A DNA stretch of 64,000 bases from Blastomussa wellsi (lineage: Eukaryota; Cnidaria; Anthozoa; Scleractinia; Plerogyridae), in NCBI GenBank assembly GCA_947652115.1, contig OX393572.1:1248602-1312601 (forward strand), in the 5' to 3' direction. Within the stretch, counting starts at the first letter, position 1. Each line of letters opens with the position of its first letter. The notes under the pieces were generated by a model. It ran no database searches. It was not told the DNA's origin and saw only the letters and a program-made list of their open reading frames with translations. The translations under genes were made by a program, and so were the position numbers. Positions 62,101 to 64,000 of the stretch are shown here, piece after piece.

Positions 62101-63370
62101 AACGGTCAGCGGTCAACGGTCAGTGGTTGGCGGTCAGCGGTCTGCATCCTGGGCTTGCAGGCTCACGTGGTTCATTCAGTCACACAGCAGCGTTCATTGT
62201 GCAGCTTCGCCAGCCATCTTGTGCTGGGCATCTGGTGCTGGTCCCCGTAGTGTTCATCTTAGAGAGAGCTCTTTTCAATCATTAAGTTAAAAATCATCTT
62301 GTTTGCCTGCTTTGCTAATCTTTCACCCACTTGTGTGTACTTGCTTAATTAATCCAACTCAGTATGTTGTACGGGTAATTACATATCAATTATCAAGAAC
62401 GAAATAATTTAGTGTGCTTGTGTTTTACTTTTTAGCATCTGTGGCCTATATGATTTGGTCGATCAAGACTCACAGATTTGCCAAAGATGGTTGCATTACG
62501 GTAAGGCATCTACACATCCTTGACACCCAGGGGCAGTTACAGTGTAGTGGGGGTGGGGAGAGAGCATGGGAAGTCTAAACAGGTGAAAAACATCAATCGA
62601 CAGCAAAAAAGTCAAGAACTGTCAGAAGATCCATACTTTTCTTTCTTGACTTTTCTTCACCATTTCTTTTTTTGGAACGTTCATCATTTCCCTTGTCCTC
62701 ATCAACTGTCTGTTTGTCTCCAAGGTAGCTGGTCGTTTAGCCTACAAGTCAATTCGCCTACAAGTCGTTTAGCCCACACGGAATACTTGTTCAAAAAGTT
62801 TAATTAACTTAAAACTCGCTAACAGCACGCTACACCTGAATATACCTTGTTCTTTAATCCATGAGCCGAAAGATGAGAGCTCCCACATGAATATACCTCG
62901 TTCTTTAATCCATTTAATGTAGGCGAAACGACTTATAGGTGAATCGACCGACATCCGTCTCCAAGGATGGGTTCCGTAGTTCTTTCAGTAAGACTAATAT
63001 GTTGCAGGCATGCGTATTAATTTATTTAGCAGCTGCTGGCATTTTGGATGGTATTATGGATGGTATACTTTTTGTTTTGTTTTGTTTACGGCAATTCTCA
63101 GGTGGAGCTGAAACCCCCCCCCCCCCCTCCATTAACGCATTCCCTGTACCTCCCACTATTGGGGAAAGTGTTATTTTTCAATTGTCTGCAGGTTCGCAAA
63201 TTGTAGAAGACAATTCGGTTATACATCATTCTGCTAAAATAATAACCTCTTTTATTTTCTTTGTAGGACTGGTCTGAGTTGTGGCTGGATGAGGCGTTCT
63301 GGCATTTTTTGTTCTCCCTCGTCCTGCTTGTGATTATGGTTCTGTGGCGACCCACTGCAAACAACCAGAG
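44117..63370 (+). CDS. TMEM87: TMEM87-like Golgi seven-transmembrane protein, 3' end outside the window
   Basis: Recognised coding exons are 44117-44221, 44412-44472, 45436-45518, 46255-46359, 46806-46859, 54057-54182, 55185-55232, 55418-55471, 56377-56424, 57444-57582, 58622-58683, 59243-59335, 59468-59495, 60008-60070, 60494-60593, 61191-61284, 61755-61941, 62436-62500 and 63267-63370. All junctions are GT..AG and in phase. The ATG (AAGATGGCGG) has strong context and opens a signal peptide. The N-terminal half is the luminal GOLD-type region. From 59243 on come seven membrane segments with family motifs [49 protein letters not shown] and [10 protein letters not shown]. Human TMEM87 paralogs act in Golgi trafficking and ion conductance; same role inferred. 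Five consecutive loop exons (46806 to 56424) are multiples of three with phase 0-0 borders, so skipping any keeps the frame. The final exon stops mid-codon; the cytosolic tail lies beyond 64000. Confidence 0.9.
44815..45312. repeat. Hairpin element related to family B
   Basis: Arms at about 45150-45232 and 45236-45312 mirror each other: CCATGTATTATACTGTC against GACAGTATAATACATGG, and AATGTAGAAAACAC against GTGTTTTCTACATT, around a short CCTGCGG loop. The preceding part has GCGCACGCTCTGATTTGTCA and GTTTTATCAGAGTATAAAAC, like the heads at 13.9-14.2 kb. It explains the 64-codon frame 44955-45149. Located in TMEM87 intron 2. Confidence 0.65.
45905..46100. repeat. Dispersed repeat F, copy 1 (TMEM87 intron 3)
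   Basis: Shares TTTGGTGTTTTTCTTCCTTA, GGTTTCCTAAATTTTAAG and AAATAACTCAAAAT in the same order and strand with 57690-57870. The minus-strand frame ([13 protein letters not shown]...) is partly conserved between copies, so it could derive from a mobile-element protein, but I cannot identify it. Confidence 0.6.
47311..48018 (+). CDS. Gag-like protein with CCHC zinc knuckle (YR retrotransposon ORF1)
   Basis: A 235-codon frame from the first ATG; ten further upstream codons lack a start. The N-terminal third is charged and helix-prone ([18 protein letters not shown]), consistent with coiled-coil or oligomerisation. The middle is basic and Arg/Ser-rich. Residues about 203-216 carry [14 protein letters not shown], a perfect C-x2-C-x4-H-x4-C nucleic-acid-binding knuckle. 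It is the likely structural or RNA-binding protein of the element. The stop at 48016-48018 separates it from the RT frame, so the RT must be reached by splicing, reinitiation or a separate transcript. Confidence 0.8.
   Translation: MDEAKVKEIVASNNQELLSQIKELVSTSISDLKRSSDVNSAEQMSEIKRLKRDAPPSFKKKSNEDQFKSVKSVLEAVEDASSALERKDLAKIKEHLDKGMSMLKERQKLILLADKSPYGWKTVLEYKHHDLAEDDEDEKKIYRAEARAAKSSKRFAARGASFQRRGSSLMQRSHPTMPSAARFPSPLGRLNVPSSMASYTGLCFSCGKPGHWRAACPSLLASSNAQRSAVSGVNL
48214..49338 (+). pseudogene. Reverse transcriptase part of the YR retrotransposon, interrupted at its 3' end
   Basis: Open frame with typical RT blocks: [51 protein letters not shown], the catalytic box VFLDDGLG, and then GFVPNEEKS and TWLGTVLD. 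The order and the FLDDG box fit DIRS-type RT. The frame is open from 48141 but has no early ATG. Conserved sequence appears to begin right after a pyrimidine-rich CATATTTTTCAG at 48202-48213. At 49339 a TTAA-flanked insertion breaks the frame before RNase H, so this copy cannot encode the full polymerase. Confidence 0.85.
49335..50916. mobile_element. piggyBac-like non-autonomous element inside the RT-RNase H frame
   Basis: TTAA at 49335-49338 and 50913-50916 brackets 1574 bp. The ends are inverted: CCCTTTGGCGCCTG at the left and the complement CCCATTGACGCCTG at the right (12 of 14 identical). A second copy of GCCTGTGCCGCCCGTAACCG lies just inside the left end, as subterminal repeats often do. 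TTAA duplication plus CCC-initial termini are piggyBac hallmarks. No frame longer than about 120 codons and no transposase motif, so it needs a partner in trans. The host frame is in register on the two sides when one TTAA is discounted, which shows the insertion was clean. Confidence 0.85.
50917..51860 (+). pseudogene. RNase H part of the YR retrotransposon, separated from RT
   Basis: Residues typical of RNase H: the first acidic residue in [12 protein letters not shown], the glutamate in [11 protein letters not shown], the aspartate in WYTDNQNVV and the last in [10 protein letters not shown]. After it comes a Cys/Trp-rich tail ([24 protein letters not shown]) that in this retrotransposon group follows RNase H. 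The frame stops at 51858-51860. It has no start codon of its own after the insertion, so in this copy it is orphaned. Confidence 0.8.
51930..52325. repeat. ~60-bp minisatellite between RNase H and recombinase frames
   Basis: Six to seven units of about 60 bp share CCCTTGGTGGGACAGAACCC and TTGATGGGTTATTTGTTACG. The middle units are almost identical and the outer ones diverge. CCCTTGATGGG gives each unit a small hairpin. It lies in the only long gap between reading frames of the retrotransposon, so it may be part of a control region or intron of the element. Confidence 0.85.
52554..53522 (+). CDS. Tyrosine recombinase of the YR retrotransposon
   Basis: The open frame extends back to 52473 without an ATG; I chose the first ATG (52554), giving 322 residues. 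An N-terminal SAM-like core-binding domain ([20 protein letters not shown]) is followed by the catalytic domain: first arginine in [14 protein letters not shown] (H-x-x-R box), HGRW, and the nucleophile tyrosine in AKNTYVKDS. These are the R..H-x-x-R..H/W..Y residues of phage-type integrases, used by DIRS elements to insert circular DNA without target duplication. A pyrimidine tract and TTTAG end at 52515, just before the coding start, so splicing from the upstream frame is possible. Confidence 0.85.
   Translation: MSPEVTSLLDKLKTTVIASRAPGTSSNYMRMFNRWRSFATEYLGFVAAFPVEPISCALFLQYLLDSTNSVSSINCAFYAFKWLHDLAGVSSPTSHPTVIAVKEGAIRLASSPVSHRKEPLDAEHLRKLMNKTDLNDLLQLRNLVMFVLAFSGFLRFSELSLIRAKDIKFSDGFISIFIEKSKMDQLRDGQSVVIAQSHSSLCPVALLRLYISSSHISLDSDEYIFRPISASKSCKRLVSVNKPLSYSTYRESFKKSFRDIVPDITTFSTHSARSGGATSAAKSGVPDRNFQRHGRWASVSAKNTYVKDSLASRLDVSKSLSL
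54627..56915 (+). repeat. Tandem segmental duplication inside TMEM87 carrying coding exons
   Basis: 54627-55811 and 55812-56915 are copies of one segment, about 1185 bases apart and nearly identical. Marker strings include AGCCAGCTATCTGCCCTTAT, GGTACATGTATGGTGCACAT and GCAATCGGGAAAATTTGAAA. Each copy has the 48-nt exon (55185-55232; 56377-56424) with intact splice sites. The copies of that exon differ at two bases, giving Asp to Glu and Val to Ile. The second copy lost 58 bp between CATC microhomologies (55391-55448 of copy 1), removing the acceptor and most of the neighbouring 54-nt exon, and lost about 36 bp further on. Confidence 0.9.
57685..57875. repeat. Dispersed repeat F, copy 2 (TMEM87 intron after the 139-nt exon)
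   Basis: Same order and orientation of TTTGGTGTTTTTCTTCCTTA, GGTTTCCTAAATTTTAAGG and GAAATAACTCAAAAT as at 45905-46100, with small indels. Non-coding as far as I can see. Confidence 0.6.
58340..58432. repeat. SINE-tail-like dispersed repeat, copy 2
   Basis: GGTACTGGAGAATTTACC, then CTACAGTGGACTAGCATCCC and a G-rich end, related to 36190-36300. Short and diverged. Confidence 0.5.
58930..59045. repeat. Inverted partner of the 62.05-62.25 kb repeat
   Basis: GCCCAGCACAAGATGGCCA, AACCACGTGAGCCTG and CTGCTACTGCTCTGTTGTTA appear as reverse complements at about 62050-62232. Two members of a dispersed family lie in different TMEM87 introns in opposite orientation. Confidence 0.55.
62050..62285. repeat. 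Dispersed repeat with internal GGTCAGCGGTCAAC minisatellite
   Basis: Starts with TAACAACAAAGAGCAGTAGC (inverted relative of 59008-59032). Then come five to six short units of GGTCAGCGGTCAAC type at about 62095-62145, and it ends with the AAGATGG-complement block CCATCTTGTGCTGGGC. Non-coding. Confidence 0.55.
62716..62966. mobile_element. 231-bp MITE with 10-bp target duplication
   Basis: GTCTCCAAGG occurs at 62716-62725 and 62957-62966. The enclosed element begins TAGCTGGTCGTTTAGCCTAC and ends with an inverted relative (GGCGAAACGACTTATAGGTG ... CGACCGACATCC). An internal direct repeat TTGTTCTTTAATCCAT occurs twice. A 9-10-bp duplication would fit Mutator-like elements, which is inference. 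Confidence 0.7.
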
Positions 63371-63431
63371 GTAAACTGCATACATAGTGAGGCAGGGTAT
63401 CGATATAAGCCCTTTTATTCTCGACATATAG

Positions 63432-63689
63432 CAGGGTTCGTATAGGTCATGGAAAACCTAAAAAATGAAATGGAATTTTATAATTTCATTTTCCAGGCCT
63501 GGAAAGTCATGGAATTTAAGTGTGGGTCATGGAAAGTCATGGAAATTTTGTTTATTAAAAAAGTACAAAATCAATTAGGTTTTTTGTGAAGAAAATGCTC
63601 AAAATTAGGTCATGGAAAACTTGGACAAGTCATGGAAAAGGTCATGGAAAGTCATGGAATTTCAAAAGCTCAAAAGAGTATGAACCCTG
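63432..63689. mobile_element. hAT-like MITE rich in GTCATGGAAA motifs
   Basis: The left terminus CAGGGTTCGTATAGG and right terminus GAGTATGAACCCTG are inverted partners, and CAGGG-type ends are typical of hAT-related elements. The inside repeats GTCATGGAAA about nine times in variants. Flanks share TATAG on both sides, shorter than the expected 8-bp duplication. Non-coding; it follows the last TMEM87 exon in the window. Confidence 0.65.
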
Positions 63690-63834
63690 TATAGGCCATA
63701 AATGTATGCCCACCCCTTACTCGTCCCTAATCTGGCCTTTCAACCTGGAGAAAGAGAATTAAATGCAGAATAATTTGAAAACGGTGCTGTAAATGCCCCA
63801 TAACCGAATTTTGCACAAAGAAAGAAAATAGAGG

Positions 63835-63945
63835 ACACATGAGGCAAAGAAACTATTTTGACCCTCACAGGATTTGAACCCACAACCCTTCGATTAGATC
63901 ACTGTTGGTCTATCACATGAACTGTGAGGCCAAACAGAAGGTCGT
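63835..63945 (-). repeat. tRNA-like (SINE?) segment
   Basis: On the minus strand GGGTTCAAATCCTGTGAGGG contains a perfect B-box (GGTTCAAATCC) preceded by its stem partner region. The A-box and acceptor stem are poor, so it is not a functional tRNA. It is probably a tRNA-derived SINE head or a tRNA relic. Confidence 0.3.
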
Positions 63946-64000
63946 AGATTATAATTAATTAATTAATTATTTAATTAGTTAATAGTGCACGATAAAGTTG

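Noticed and set aside
63835..63945. Functional tRNA gene on the minus strand
   Set aside because: B-box is perfect but no cloverleaf with acceptor stem, D-arm and anticodon arm can be drawn. Kept only as a tRNA-like repeat.
1..64000. CRISPR arrays, operons, ribosome binding sites or prophage
   Set aside because: Spliced eukaryotic genes throughout. The tandem arrays have no unique spacers of constant length.

Overview
The window is nuclear DNA of an animal, most likely an anthozoan cnidarian and plausibly a stony coral. The reasons are AT-rich DNA, many short exons with GT..AG introns of a few hundred to several thousand bases, three metazoan gene families of intron-rich type, and dense small palindromic repeats. 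The species assignment is inference; the gene families are read directly from translated exons whose splice phases all agree.

Layout. From 1 to about 30.1 kb lies a SMOC-like gene (secreted SPARC-related modular calcium-binding protein, + strand). Its probable signal-peptide exon is at 5220-5297 and the other nine coding exons lie at 24899-30089. The intervening 19.6-kb intron contains a complete intronless bZIP transcription factor gene of the PAR/NFIL3 class (20654-21358, + strand) and many small repeats. From 30.1 to 37.7 kb there is no recognisable gene, only MITE-like elements, a 15-bp minisatellite and repeat debris. A DNAJC4-like J-domain membrane protein is encoded on the - strand in seven exons (37669-41941). 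It stands head to head with a TMEM87-like gene (GOLD domain plus seven membrane segments, Golgi) on the + strand, which starts at 44117 and leaves the window after an exon ending at 63370.

The fifth intron of TMEM87 holds a tyrosine-recombinase (DIRS/Ngaro-like) retrotransposon with gag, RT-RNase H and recombinase reading frames (about 47.2-53.5 kb). Its polymerase frame is split by a 1574-bp TTAA-flanked piggyBac-like non-autonomous element. Further on, a roughly 1.1-1.2-kb tandem duplication copied a 48-nt phase 0-0 coding exon of the luminal loop and damaged the neighbouring 54-nt exon in the second copy.

The genes form no common pathway. SMOC acts in extracellular matrix, the bZIP in the nucleus, DNAJC4 as a membrane co-chaperone and TMEM87 in the Golgi. 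The most interesting structures are the FS-TY-EC-TY-EC architecture of the SMOC protein, the nested bZIP gene, the duplicated TMEM87 exon, the nested transposon pair, and a palindrome at 42.4 kb whose loop resembles a hammerhead ribozyme core. All calls were made by eye, without similarity searches.
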